Shown: positions 50,801-58,684 of the stretch, one piece after another
Position numbering within the stretch: the first letter of the stretch is position 1
How the letters are laid out: each line of letters begins with the position of its first letter
Origin: Spirosoma terrae
GTDB taxonomy: Bacteria > Bacteroidota > Bacteroidia > Cytophagales > Spirosomataceae
Length of the DNA: 64,000 nt
Direction: 5' to 3'
Assembly (NCBI RefSeq): GCF_010435915.1
Contig: NZ_JAAFZH010000021.1
Location: 1-64,000, forward strand
Translations under genes and position numbers: made by a program
Notes under the pieces: generated by a model
Told to the model about the DNA's origin: nothing
Database searches by the model: none
The model's input: only the letters and a program-made list of their open reading frames with translations

Positions 50801-53100
50801 CCGTTTCTGTGTCTGGCAGCGGCATTACCGGGACCAGTACCCAGACCATTGTCAGCGGTCAGACAACGTTCAGCGTTCCGGTCAGCTATGACGGCAGCGG
50901 ACCACGTGGGGTTCGATCGATGACCATTACGTCTGGCGAAGCAACGGGTACCTGTAGCACCACGGTACTGATTCATGTGCTCCCCACGGTCGCGATCAAC
51001 ACGCCCGCAACAGGTAGCCAGACCAATCTGACGCCAACAGTCAGCGGCACAGTAACAACGGGGGCCAGCGTAACCATTTTAGGACCGGGAAACCAATCCT
51101 GCTCGCCAGTTGTCGATGGAAACGGTAACTGGACCTGCTCATCGTTCGCTTTCAGTGCTGGTCCCGTTACGTTGACAGCCGTGGCCGTTAATGAGGTTGG
51201 AAGCGCCACAGCCGTCACAACCTTTACAGCCGTAGCTCTACCAACCATTGCTATTACGGTACCAGCGCCCAATAGCTTAACCAGCCTTACTCCAGCTGTG
51301 AGTGGTACGGTTACGGCGGGGGCGTCGGTTACCTTACTGGCGCCGGGCGGTCAATTCTGTATACCTACAGTTTCGGGCACGAGCTGGAGTTGTAACTCAC
51401 TCACGCTGACGGCTGGTCCCGTTACGTTGACGGCAGTGGCCGCCAATGTGGGAGGAACGGCCAGTACGACGACCACGTTTACAGCCGTGGCCCCACCAAC
51501 CATTGCCATTACGGTTCCGGCCCCGAATAGCCTGACCAGCACCACACCGACGGTCAGTGGTACGGTTACAGCGGGGGCTTCGGTTACCTTACTGGCACCG
51601 GGCGGCCAATTCTGCACTCCTACCGTATCAGGAACCAACTGGAATTGTAACTCGCTCACGCTGACAGCTGGCCCCGTTACGTTGACGGCAGTGGCGACCA
51701 ATGTGGGCGGAACAGCCAGTACGACGACGACGTTCACAGCCATTGCCCCCCCGACCATTGCCATCAATACGCCAGCTCAAAACGCAGTGACGTATCTGAA
51801 TCCCGTCATCAGCGGAACAGCAACAGCTAATTCCAGCGTAACCGTAGTGGGGCCAGGTAATTCGCCCTGTGTAGTAGCTGTCAGCAGCGCCGGAAGCTGG
51901 TCCTGCACATCGATGACCTTTGCACCTGGTCCTAAGAGCGTTACAGCTTCGGTTACGACCATTGGCGGGTCAGCCTCGGCCGTGACTAGTTTCACGGTAG
52001 AAGCTCCGCCCTGTACAACGCCTACTGCGCTGACACTCCTGACCTCGTCGAGCGCCATTACTATCGGTCAGACTGTTTCGGTAACGGCCCTTGGTGGTAA
52101 TCCCGGTGTATTAACCTGGAGCGTCAATCCAGTCACAGGAATCAGTCCAACCAGTAATGGCTCTGGCTCTCCTACCGGCTCGATAACGTTTGCCACAGCT
52201 GGTAGCTATATATTATCCTATACAGCTACAAACGGTAGTACTCCCGTAAACTGCGCAGCGCCGATCAGCGTAACAGCCAGTGTTTCCATCCAGGTAACTG
52301 ATCCGCTGGCTGTTGTCCGCCCGAAGGTATTCTTAGCGGGAGCCTATAACCCGATAGACGGGCTCATGCGCGACGATTTACGCACAAAAAATCTACTTCC
52401 CTTGCTAGAGCCTTACTCGACACCCGTCCTGGTAGGCACAGGATTTACGCACAAAGGGGGCGGAGGTAACGAATCAACAACGACCACTGTGTTTAGCACT
52501 ACGGGTACTAATGCGATAGTGGACTGGGTATTTGTTGAATTACGAAATCCGTCGAGCGCATCGACTGTAGTAGCTACCCGTTCGGCCTTATTACAGCGTG
52601 ATGGCGATGTAGTTGACGTAGACGGCACATCGCCGGTAACGTTTGCCGTAGGTGCAGGTAGTTATTATATCTCAATACGTCACCGAAATCATTTAGGCGT
52701 CTTAGCGTTGAATACGATAGCCCTCAGCAGTACGGCCGTAACGGTTGATTTTACCAGTTCTTCTACTCAAACCTATGGCGACCTTAATGCTCAGCAAACC
52801 ATTAACTCCAGTAAAGCCCTTTGGGCAGGCGATGCCGATGGCAGTAGGAGCCTGATTTATAGCGGTGGAGGAAATGATGTTTCCACTGTGTTTAGCCAGG
52901 TTTATTTTGATACAGGCAACGTTTCCTCACTACCAACTTATATCGTTCAGCGGTATTTGACGGGCGACTTAAACCTGGACGGTGAGGTAAGGTATCAGGG
53001 AGCCGGTAACGACCTTCAGGTGATCTTTACCAGCGTGCTTCTCTATCCCGGTAATACGGGCTATAATCAGGAGTATATCATCCTCGAACAAATCCCTTAA
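47851..53100 (+). CDS. Giant modular surface protein (Ig-like repeats, dockerin-like C-terminus)
   Basis: 1749 residues. Signal segment about 12-31. N-terminal module (about 35-205: YAVKLLSDGLTYQVSLSS, NVGNDLTALGF, ending in ANC) shared with the gene at 53253. Seven Ig-like repeats of about 85 residues lie in two blocks (about 205-450 and 1048-1385), each with a Cys pair (S-C ... W-x-C) and GPVTLTAVA. Between them are two copies of a module of about 130 residues (RAKLNGTAPKGDVAGFV and RAKLSRMAPAGDFAGFV). The C-terminal part carries MRDDLRTKNLLPLLEPY, VDWVFVELR, RSALLQRDGDVVDVDG and IRHRNHLGVLA, then two Ca-loop-like units (GDADGS and GDLNLDGE). No classical T9SS type A tail. Likely an adhesin or scaffold. 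Confidence 0.85.
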   Translation: MNKPLPIIVNYIKIGWISCFLFLTSITAGWAQTTGIQYAVKLLSDGLTYQVSLSSTNTFTGQDRITNTGQVTILAPAGSFTVTSLTSVNGIWGSNAPVRAPSQNPSKDYFIFGLTPDGASIPYVANGETILFTFRNVGPCAGPLEVWATGDPFYPAPPSQPINVGNDLTALGFARIGYSGNVWRGNYAVGSANCLLLPVVAILSPAPNSLTSLTPVVSGTVTANSSVTLTAPGGQSCVIADAGTGNWSCNSLTLTAGPVTLTAVATNNVGPSNTATVSFTAVGPPTISITSPALNAQTNQSPPISGTATPGASVTVTSPNGSSCVTTADGNGNWSCTGITVPTGPVTITAVAGTIGGKTPTTSNFTANPPPTISIQSPTPGTSVGNSITVSGIATAGASVTLLGPNSQSCTTTANAGTGSWSCSSFSLPAGPVTLTAVASNIGGTATSTASYTVLTTLASCGQALNFLSSFAIPFRVVDPASIQVTAQPAAGKVYVNSDGTVRYQPASAAATTATFTLQAAQVSSTSLITSSTISYSNNCGTLLGADLCSVMNPQNLTTASTTDFVQINQTALNGTVLIRAKLNGTAPKGDVAGFVIGGSGIISVSAFPTLVVRTYLGGVFKESYTTNTLASLQVLSGSRYEVSFPTSTSDFDEVEFRITAAVGILATSNVYYGFSRPVSQYKSVTFNVAVPAGLCTDVLSQTTCPQAFSVLSNDIAVGSGILDPTTVTIVSQPSNGSATANADGTINFRPTNPSSGTAAITYQVCTKENTAATANNTTVGITSSGFSSPVCVGCSINNVSAVGDADLTNNASIVTTVGVDGYGSIRAKLSRMAPAGDFAGFVVENTDLLTLVSSLTIVTYKGGILQEAKGTSALLNVINLSGNRIKARFQTTKEFDEVEVRVGSFITAAATTNVFYGFAEFGQTCSQYTATVSFPAGMAYQCQGAFMFGNCTTSTVSGTFIVGIPSSGTLTFPLTVNLLGTTTVSVSGSGITGTSTQTIVSGQTTFSVPVSYDGSGPRGVRSMTITSGEATGTCSTTVLIHVLPTVAINTPATGSQTNLTPTVSGTVTTGASVTILGPGNQSCSPVVDGNGNWTCSSFAFSAGPVTLTAVAVNEVGSATAVTTFTAVALPTIAITVPAPNSLTSLTPAVSGTVTAGASVTLLAPGGQFCIPTVSGTSWSCNSLTLTAGPVTLTAVAANVGGTASTTTTFTAVAPPTIAITVPAPNSLTSTTPTVSGTVTAGASVTLLAPGGQFCTPTVSGTNWNCNSLTLTAGPVTLTAVATNVGGTASTTTTFTAIAPPTIAINTPAQNAVTYLNPVISGTATANSSVTVVGPGNSPCVVAVSSAGSWSCTSMTFAPGPKSVTASVTTIGGSASAVTSFTVEAPPCTTPTALTLLTSSSAITIGQTVSVTALGGNPGVLTWSVNPVTGISPTSNGSGSPTGSITFATAGSYILSYTATNGSTPVNCAAPISVTASVSIQVTDPLAVVRPKVFLAGAYNPIDGLMRDDLRTKNLLPLLEPYSTPVLVGTGFTHKGGGGNESTTTTVFSTTGTNAIVDWVFVELRNPSSASTVVATRSALLQRDGDVVDVDGTSPVTFAVGAGSYYISIRHRNHLGVLALNTIALSSTAVTVDFTSSSTQTYGDLNAQQTINSSKALWAGDADGSRSLIYSGGGNDVSTVFSQVYFDTGNVSSLPTYIVQRYLTGDLNLDGEVRYQGAGNDLQVIFTSVLLYPGNTGYNQEYIILEQIP
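51241..51760 (+). repeat. Two near-identical 255-bp tandem repeats inside the giant gene
   Basis: Units begin at 51241 and 51496, with the start of a diverged third at 51751; the period is 255 bases (85 codons). Within the units, blocks such as CTGACGGCTGGTCCCGTTACG and the GTGGGxGGAAC words differ at only some positions, mostly synonymous. This is a recent in-frame duplication. Confidence 0.85.
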
Positions 53101-53108
53101 TTGAGAGT

Positions 53109-53141
53109 ACGTCCAGCCTGATAGGTAAGCAGGCTGGACGT
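53109..53141 (+). terminator. Terminator of the giant surface protein gene
   Basis: ACGTCCAGCCTG and CAGGCTGGACGT form a perfect 12-base stem with a nine-base loop and a short TTCT tail, nine bases after the stop codon. Confidence 0.8.
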
Positions 53142-53252
53142 TTCTACATACTACTATCAACTCAATAACAAGTTTATACCAATCTGGTTTACAACCGCAG
53201 AAGTGCGCATTTTTAAGATAGTATAAACGTCTATCCCAGAACGAATTAAGAC

Positions 53253-54161
53253 ATGCAAAATAAATCCTATCCATCCCTATCCTTGCGTCTGGCGCTAGGC
53301 CTCCTGCTTGGGCTAGGAAGTCTAACGGCTGGCCTGGCTCAGGATGGTATTTATTATGCAGTGAAGCTGCTCCCGGACAAAGTCACCTATCAGGTTTCCT
53401 TATCCAGTACCATCGGCTTATCGGGCATTAGTCAGACAACTAATAGTGGTCAGGTAACTCTGGTAGTACCTACAGGCAGCTTCCAGGTTAGTACGATTCA
53501 GAGCGTGAACGGCATCTGGACAAACAATACAACCATACGGGCTCCGAGTCAGAGCCCTGGCTATGATTATTTTATTTTCGGCATGTCGCCAACAGCTCCG
53601 CTTATTCCTTATAGTGCTACGCAGGAAACTATTCTTTTTACGTTTGTTAATAATGGGACCTGTGCTGGCCCGGTAGAAGTATGGACTAAATCGGACCCGT
53701 TTAAACCAGATCCGCCCAGGCAACCCATTAATGTTGGGAATGACCTGACCGCTTTAGGTTTTAGAAATGGAACAACCTTATATAATGCCTGGAATGGAAA
53801 TTATAACGTTGGTGGTGCCAACTGCTCAACAGCAACACTCCCAACAGTTGCCATCCTAAGTCCGACCGCAAGTTCAACCGCAATGGGCCCCACTGTTCCG
53901 ATAAGCGGCACAGCAACTGCAAGCGCAGCTGTTTCTGTCTCTGAAAACGGGAATCTGCTTTGTTCAACAACAGCTACCACCGCAGGCACCTGGACCTGTA
54001 TGGTAAGCCTGCCGGATGGTGTACATACGCTACAGGCAATTTCCCGAAATACGGCAGGAAGCAGTAGTCCGGCAACTACTTCATTTACAGTGGTATCGCC
54101 GGTCAACTGCAAACCGATTTGCGTTCCTATAACGATCAGCATAGTCCGGCGAAGGCGGTAA
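53253..54161 (+). CDS. Secreted short paralogue of the giant protein's N-terminus
   Basis: 302 residues. Signal segment about 10-29 (LLLGLGSLTAGLAQ). Residues about 32-190 repeat the N-terminal module of the upstream giant protein (YYAVKLLPDKVTYQVSLSS, SVNGIWTNNTTIRAPSQSP, DYFIFGMSP, PINVGNDLTALGF). One Ig-like unit follows (about 195-280) with Cys pairs, then an unusual end: NCKPICVPITISIVRRRR. The shared module has the layout of a carrier or cohesin-like beta-sandwich, which I can only suggest. The basic tail after two cysteines is not a known T9SS signal to me. It lies 152 bases behind the giant gene, after its terminator. Confidence 0.75.
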   Translation: MQNKSYPSLSLRLALGLLLGLGSLTAGLAQDGIYYAVKLLPDKVTYQVSLSSTIGLSGISQTTNSGQVTLVVPTGSFQVSTIQSVNGIWTNNTTIRAPSQSPGYDYFIFGMSPTAPLIPYSATQETILFTFVNNGTCAGPVEVWTKSDPFKPDPPRQPINVGNDLTALGFRNGTTLYNAWNGNYNVGGANCSTATLPTVAILSPTASSTAMGPTVPISGTATASAAVSVSENGNLLCSTTATTAGTWTCMVSLPDGVHTLQAISRNTAGSSSPATTSFTVVSPVNCKPICVPITISIVRRRR

Positions 54162-54187
54162 TTATAGCCCCTCTACATGCCCCGCTC

Positions 54188-54223
54188 AGCCCTGGAAGCT
54201 TCTGAAGCCTTCCGGGGCTTTAT
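54188..54223 (+). terminator. Terminator after the short surface protein
   Basis: AGCCCTGGAAG and the complementary CTTCCGGGGCT form a strong stem (one G-T pair) around a short loop, followed by TTTATTT. It touches the stop codon of the converging GH26 gene and may act on both strands. Confidence 0.8.
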
Positions 54224-55731
54224 TTAGTGATACGCCAGTTTGGCAACTCGTCGCGCGTGATAACGCTCTCGCTGTTAAAAACTGCTTTCAACGTATCGAC
54301 CGGCTGTTTTTTGATGTGGTCATTTCCCGTCCAGACCGAAAACCAGGACCACCAGGTTCCAAACGTACGTATGCTAGCCGGGCTAGGCAGCTGTCCCGAT
54401 TCAGAGAGGGTTACCAGCTTTTTACCAGTCAGCGACGCCTGTGCACTCTCCCAGTTGCTGCTTAAGGTATTGTCGGAATGACTATAAATATCCAACCCAA
54501 CAATATCAACGTATTGATCGCCCGGATACCACTCCGCATTGAACGTATCAGTAGCCGTATATACCCAGATTAAGTTATGCAACTGATGATGATTTGTCAG
54601 CCGATCATAGAGAATATGCCAAAGTTCTTTGAAGGGCTCTGGCCCTTTAGCCCCCCACCAGAACCAGCCGCCTGCTGCCTCGTGGAGCGGTCGCCAAAGA
54701 ACAGGTACATCGGCGGCCTGAAATTTCCTGAGCTGAACCGCAATCGTATCTATATCACGTAGTAAAAGCTGGTAGCGTTCACTGTTTTTGTCGGCCAGAG
54801 CTGCTTTAAGATCAAACGTAGTAGCTGTCGTATAGAATCCGCGCCACCACAACTTATCCGGGGCCTGGTTTATCAGATCGGTAGGCGCGTTCCAGTGCCA
54901 CATCAGACTGACGATTCCACGTCCCTCCCCTTTTGTTGCCCAATTGATAATTGCGTCGCTGCTACGTAGTACGTTTACCCCGTGCTCCACACGACTTGGC
55001 GAATAATCCATCAGATCAAAAGCACCGATGGCGGGTTCCCGACCCGTTTTTTCCAGAACGTACTCAATATCGTCCTGCTGCCCCGATACCACTTTATGCC
55101 CGTACTGATCGACCAGAAAGGAAAATAATCCTTTTGTCGACGCCGTAGCCCGTGCATCAGCCAATTGCTTAGAAGGTCTGGCAGGCAGCGAAACAGTAGC
55201 TGGCATTAGCTGAACGTAATCTACATCGTAATAACCCCAGCCTTTTTGTAGTACGATCGTATTCAACCCGTTACGTAGCAAAAACTTACCAATGTCGGCC
55301 TTTCCAAATCCGGTCGTCGTTTTTGGCAGCGTACCGCTGCTCTTTTTGCCATTCACCTCGAAATCGACACCCTTGTTGCCACTGGGTGAAGCGTAACCAA
55401 TTGACAGATTATAAAGCCCTGCCGACGCGTTAAATGTCAGGCTTACTTTATCCGCTACGTTATCCATATCGGTAACGTAACCCGTTCCCGAAAAGCCAGA
55501 ACGGGTAGTAGATACCGTAACCCCCGACAAATCGCCCAGCTCGGCTTCCAGTCGTCCGTTCACTACCGGCACAACAGGCAATCCAGCACGTAGCGTTTCT
55601 GAACCGGCAGCTAAGCCAACGAACGTACTCATACTACTTAACACCACCAACAGAGACGAACGCCAGTATTCATGCAAAGAGGACGAATACGGCTCTCTGT
55701 TACGCACAAAAAACTGCATAAAAGCCAACAT
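54220..55731 (-). CDS. GH26 beta-mannanase with N-terminal CBM35-like domain
   Basis: 503 residues. A long N-terminal signal region (about 1-43), then a carbohydrate-binding domain of CBM35 type (about 58-175: LEAELGDLSGVTVSTTRSGFSGTGYV ending YYDVDYVQLMPA). The GH26 barrel (about 190-495) has the acid/base E351 in PLHEAAGGWFWWG and the nucleophile E444 in TLSESGQLPS, with VSLMWHWNAP and DIVGLDIYSH. It cleaves beta-1,4-mannan or mannose-containing hemicellulose outside or on the cell. No lipobox Cys is seen, so it is probably secreted, not lipid-anchored. Last gene of the SusC/SusD locus; a terminator precedes it, so it may have its own promoter. Confidence 0.93.
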   Translation of the reverse strand: MLAFMQFFVRNREPYSSSLHEYWRSSLLVVLSSMSTFVGLAAGSETLRAGLPVVPVVNGRLEAELGDLSGVTVSTTRSGFSGTGYVTDMDNVADKVSLTFNASAGLYNLSIGYASPSGNKGVDFEVNGKKSSGTLPKTTTGFGKADIGKFLLRNGLNTIVLQKGWGYYDVDYVQLMPATVSLPARPSKQLADARATASTKGLFSFLVDQYGHKVVSGQQDDIEYVLEKTGREPAIGAFDLMDYSPSRVEHGVNVLRSSDAIINWATKGEGRGIVSLMWHWNAPTDLINQAPDKLWWRGFYTTATTFDLKAALADKNSERYQLLLRDIDTIAVQLRKFQAADVPVLWRPLHEAAGGWFWWGAKGPEPFKELWHILYDRLTNHHQLHNLIWVYTATDTFNAEWYPGDQYVDIVGLDIYSHSDNTLSSNWESAQASLTGKKLVTLSESGQLPSPASIRTFGTWWSWFSVWTGNDHIKKQPVDTLKAVFNSESVITRDELPNWRITK

Positions 55732-55801
55732 ATAGCCAGGAAACAGACGTTGATCTGTTTCTCAGAAGCACCAGAAAAAGAGAAGATGAAGATTAGTAAA
55801 A

Positions 55802-55830
55802 AACCTCCCGAAAATGAATTCCGGGAGGTT
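55802..55830 (-). terminator. Terminator after the glycan-binding lipoprotein
   Basis: AACCTCCCG and CGGGAGGTT pair around an 11-base loop and run into T6 on the minus strand. It separates the SusC-SusD-lipoprotein unit from the GH26 gene. Confidence 0.85.
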
Positions 55831-55839
55831 GAATGAAAA

Positions 55840-56934
55840 CTATTTTACGAGCACAATATCGTCAAAATAGAAGGTTTCGTCCTGTTTGTCAGGCCCTTGA
55901 ATACGGAAACCAACTTGTTTCAGTGTTTTGCCGGCCGTCCAGAAATCAATGTCCGATAACTTTAGTTTGAAATACGTCCAGGTTCCGGCCTTCACGTCAA
56001 TTTTGTTTTTATCGACATAATCGCCGAATCCAGCCTTACCCGCATCCGTTGTGAGGTACAGCGAATAGTCGGCCGAAGCGCCTTTGATCCAGCCCGTTAC
56101 GTAGGTGTAATCGGCCGAGTACGCAATAGCCGACGACGACCAGTTGGCAAAACCGATCAGGTGCCAGTTTCCCTTCTGGAAATTCTTCCCGATGGATGCC
56201 GTCCCCGATTTAAATTCTTTGGTCGAAATAACGGCCGCATCGCCCCAGGAGCCATCCTGAAAACCATCACCATAAGCATCCGTAAAAATTTTATAGGCCC
56301 GATCGATGTTAACAAACTCCTGCTTCGTACGCATTCGTCCGGTGCTGTTCGTAATGGTCAGCGTTCCCCGCGTCAGGGTTGTGCTGGGCATCTGAACAAC
56401 GAGCTGCTTTTTCTCTTTCGATACAATCGTTGCGGCATCGGAAATACCTTTCACGGAATCGGCAACAGCCACGGCCGTAACATCATCCAGGTTATTACCC
56501 GTGATCGTTATCGTGGTTCCCTTCGTGAAATTGTAGTTCGACACATCGCTAACAGTCGGGTAGGCCAACCCTCTGAACGGCACGGTGAGTGTTCGACCGG
56601 CGCTATTGGTAAAAATAATGTTCTGAGAGCCACCGGACACTTCCGTAGGAACCCGGAAAATGATGGCGTTGTCGGTGTTGAGGGTAGACTGAAAACCAGC
56701 TGCTACGTTGCCTTTATCGAATACAATACTACGTATATCACCCAGCCCGGTTCCGGTTAAGGTGATGGTAGCTCCACCAGCTGCCGAATCGGGCGACAAT
56801 GCCTTGGCTACTGGATTACCAGGCCCGATCTGAGGGCTTCCATCCGTATCTTTTTCGCAGGAGCTTATGGCTAGTCCGGCCAGTACCGTCAGCAACGAAA
56901 AGCCCGCCAATCGAGAGAATCTATTGAATATCAT
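55840..56934 (-). CDS. IPT/TIG-domain glycan-binding surface lipoprotein
   Basis: 364 residues from the ATG at 56934, chosen because it gives a compact lipoprotein signal ending LAISSCEKD (Cys about residue 26). Two IPT/TIG domains follow (about 45-115 with SPDSAAGGATITLTGTGLG, about 125-200 with YNFTKGTTITITGNNLDD), then a C-terminal beta-sandwich that looks like a carbohydrate-binding domain (YKIFTDAYGDGFQDGSWGD to DETFYFDDIVLVK). This is the layout of surface glycan-binding proteins (SGBP) found downstream of susD. It lies 65 bases after the SusD gene. It probably binds mannan for the GH26 enzyme and SusC. Confidence 0.9.
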   Translation of the reverse strand: MIFNRFSRLAGFSLLTVLAGLAISSCEKDTDGSPQIGPGNPVAKALSPDSAAGGATITLTGTGLGDIRSIVFDKGNVAAGFQSTLNTDNAIIFRVPTEVSGGSQNIIFTNSAGRTLTVPFRGLAYPTVSDVSNYNFTKGTTITITGNNLDDVTAVAVADSVKGISDAATIVSKEKKQLVVQMPSTTLTRGTLTITNSTGRMRTKQEFVNIDRAYKIFTDAYGDGFQDGSWGDAAVISTKEFKSGTASIGKNFQKGNWHLIGFANWSSSAIAYSADYTYVTGWIKGASADYSLYLTTDAGKAGFGDYVDKNKIDVKAGTWTYFKLKLSDIDFWTAGKTLKQVGFRIQGPDKQDETFYFDDIVLVK

Positions 56935-56999
56935 CAGTGTAACGATTATCATTCTCCAGCTGAGGTCTGTCAACGTCAGCCGGAGAACTGGTCAAGTTT

Positions 57000-58568
57000 T
57001 TATTTATAGTACGGAACAGGATCTTTGGCAAGTTCAGGGTCCTGCACAATTTCACCGGCAGGAATAGGCAAATACATTTTGTCTTCCGTGAAATTGGTGA
57101 GATACGTAGGAGCGGTTACAGTACCACGGTTCTGTTTCTCAATCATCGACTTGGCTTTGGCAAATCCCTGACGCTGAATATCGTACCAGTAATCGCCCTC
57201 AAACGCAAACTCTACCCGACGCTCGTGCAGAATATCGTCGAGCGTGAACGATGTTTTCGGGTTTAGTCCAGCGCGGGTACGTACTTTATTCAGTGCCTCC
57301 AGTGCTTTGGCATCGTTGGTCGAAGCACTGGAGGCTAGAGTGGCCTCCGCGTAGATCAGCAGAATGTCGGCATACCGTAACAGCACTACGTTGTTTCCTG
57401 AGTTTTGCCCCAATACGGTTTCTCCACCAAAACTCTTACCGGGACCGGCAAAGTATTTAGTAATATTCGCACGGGTCGGACTGAGGCTGCCACCGTCTTC
57501 AACGGGCTGTAACGTATCGTACTTGAATCCATTCGCCATGAATGCGTTGTATTTCGGCATATTGGCCCGTTGTGGCTTCCAGTTTGAGTTTGTCCAGCCG
57601 TGTTCCATCACCGACCACTGCCGACGCAGATCACCGAATTCGTATTCTTTCAGCAAATCGAGCGAAGGCACATACATTTCCCAGGCATCGGCTTCGGCGG
57701 TACGCAACGCACCGGCTCCCCGGTCGGGATTTTTGATGTTACCCGTTCCCCAGGGGTCCTGCGCCAGCTGATGCTGAATCGAAAAGAGCGATTCGGAGTT
57801 GTTGTTCATGCTCATTTTCGTGAACATGCCCATGTAATCCTGAACCAGCGTGTACTTGCCCGAATTGATCACTTCCTCCGCCTTGGCTTTCGCGTTGGCA
57901 TAATCTTTCGTGTACAAATACAGTTTCGACATCATCCCCTTGGCCGAATACTTGGTTAACCGACCCGCTACGTCCGACTCAGGTAGACCCGCTTCGGCCA
58001 TTTTCAATTCTTCGAGCGCAAACCGCAATACGTCTGTCTGCAGATAACGGGGAATGTTAAAATTACCCGACAACGCCGTAGCCCCCGGATCGGTGATGAT
58101 GGGAGCCGCCCCCCAGGTACGGGCAATGTAGAAATAGATTGCTCCCCGAATAAAATGGCATTCGGCAATGGCAGGGTCCAGATACGTAGCACTGCCACCC
58201 GCTGCCTTTTTCTCTTCGAACGTTTTGATCAATACGTTGGCATAGCCAATAATTTTATAGAATGCCCCCCAGGCGGCCCCGATCCGGTCAGAAGCCGACG
58301 AAACAGTGAAATTAAGGTATTCGACATCCGTGTAGGTGAACATATTTCCCCCCATCACGTCGCCGATGGCATCCTGCGCCCGGCTTTCGTAGTTACGCCA
58401 GGGCAAGCCGCTGTAGAGCGTACTGGTTGCTCCACGTACTTCTTCAGCGTTGTTGTAATAATTTCCGGTTGTGGTGCCTGATAACGATGGCCGATCGATG
58501 AAATCCTTGGAACAGGACGACAGCAAAGCAGCCGACAGACTCAGAGCGTATAATGGCTTTAGTTTCAT
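57000..58568 (-). CDS. SusD/RagB-family outer-membrane lipoprotein
   Basis: 522 residues. Lipobox LLSSC with Cys19, so it is lipid-anchored at the surface. SusD fold of TPR helices: YNNAEEVRGATSTLYSGLPW, IGYANVLIKTFEEKKAAGG, FIRGAIYFYIARTWGAAPIITDPG, YSAKGMMSKLYLYTKDYANAKAKAEEVINSGKY, LLRYADILLIYAEATLA, ALNKVRTRAGL and a C-terminal YLPIPAGEIVQDPEL. It caps the SusC barrel and binds oligosaccharide. The gene follows susC after a 116-base gap that contains a hairpin. Confidence 0.96.
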   Translation of the reverse strand: MKLKPLYALSLSAALLSSCSKDFIDRPSLSGTTTGNYYNNAEEVRGATSTLYSGLPWRNYESRAQDAIGDVMGGNMFTYTDVEYLNFTVSSASDRIGAAWGAFYKIIGYANVLIKTFEEKKAAGGSATYLDPAIAECHFIRGAIYFYIARTWGAAPIITDPGATALSGNFNIPRYLQTDVLRFALEELKMAEAGLPESDVAGRLTKYSAKGMMSKLYLYTKDYANAKAKAEEVINSGKYTLVQDYMGMFTKMSMNNNSESLFSIQHQLAQDPWGTGNIKNPDRGAGALRTAEADAWEMYVPSLDLLKEYEFGDLRRQWSVMEHGWTNSNWKPQRANMPKYNAFMANGFKYDTLQPVEDGGSLSPTRANITKYFAGPGKSFGGETVLGQNSGNNVVLLRYADILLIYAEATLASSASTNDAKALEALNKVRTRAGLNPKTSFTLDDILHERRVEFAFEGDYWYDIQRQGFAKAKSMIEKQNRGTVTAPTYLTNFTEDKMYLPIPAGEIVQDPELAKDPVPYYK

Positions 58569-58605
58569 TGTCTTTTATAGAATTTTGACTGAGTGCATGA
58601 TTGAA

Positions 58606-58669
58606 TGATAGAATGAACCCTCCACTGTTGAATGACCTGACGTTTGTAGTTCATTCAGTCATTCTATCA
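58606..58669 (-). promoter_or_regulatory. Stem-loop in the susC-susD gap
   Basis: TGATAGAATGA (58606-58616) and TCATTCTATCA (58659-58669) are perfect complements, with TTGAATG/CATTCA words repeated inside. Likely an mRNA-stabilising or attenuating structure between the two genes. Confidence 0.5.
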
Positions 58670-58684
58670 CTCTTTCATTCAACA

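Noticed and set aside
51241..51760. Possible CRISPR array
   Set aside because: The repeat unit is 255 bases, in frame and coding; no short repeats with spacers.
51351..51767. Minus-strand open frame of 138 codons
   Set aside because: Same cause: shadow of the 255-bp tandem repeats.
56161..56760. Plus-strand open frame of 199 codons
   Set aside because: Antisense to the IPT/TIG lipoprotein; no domain.
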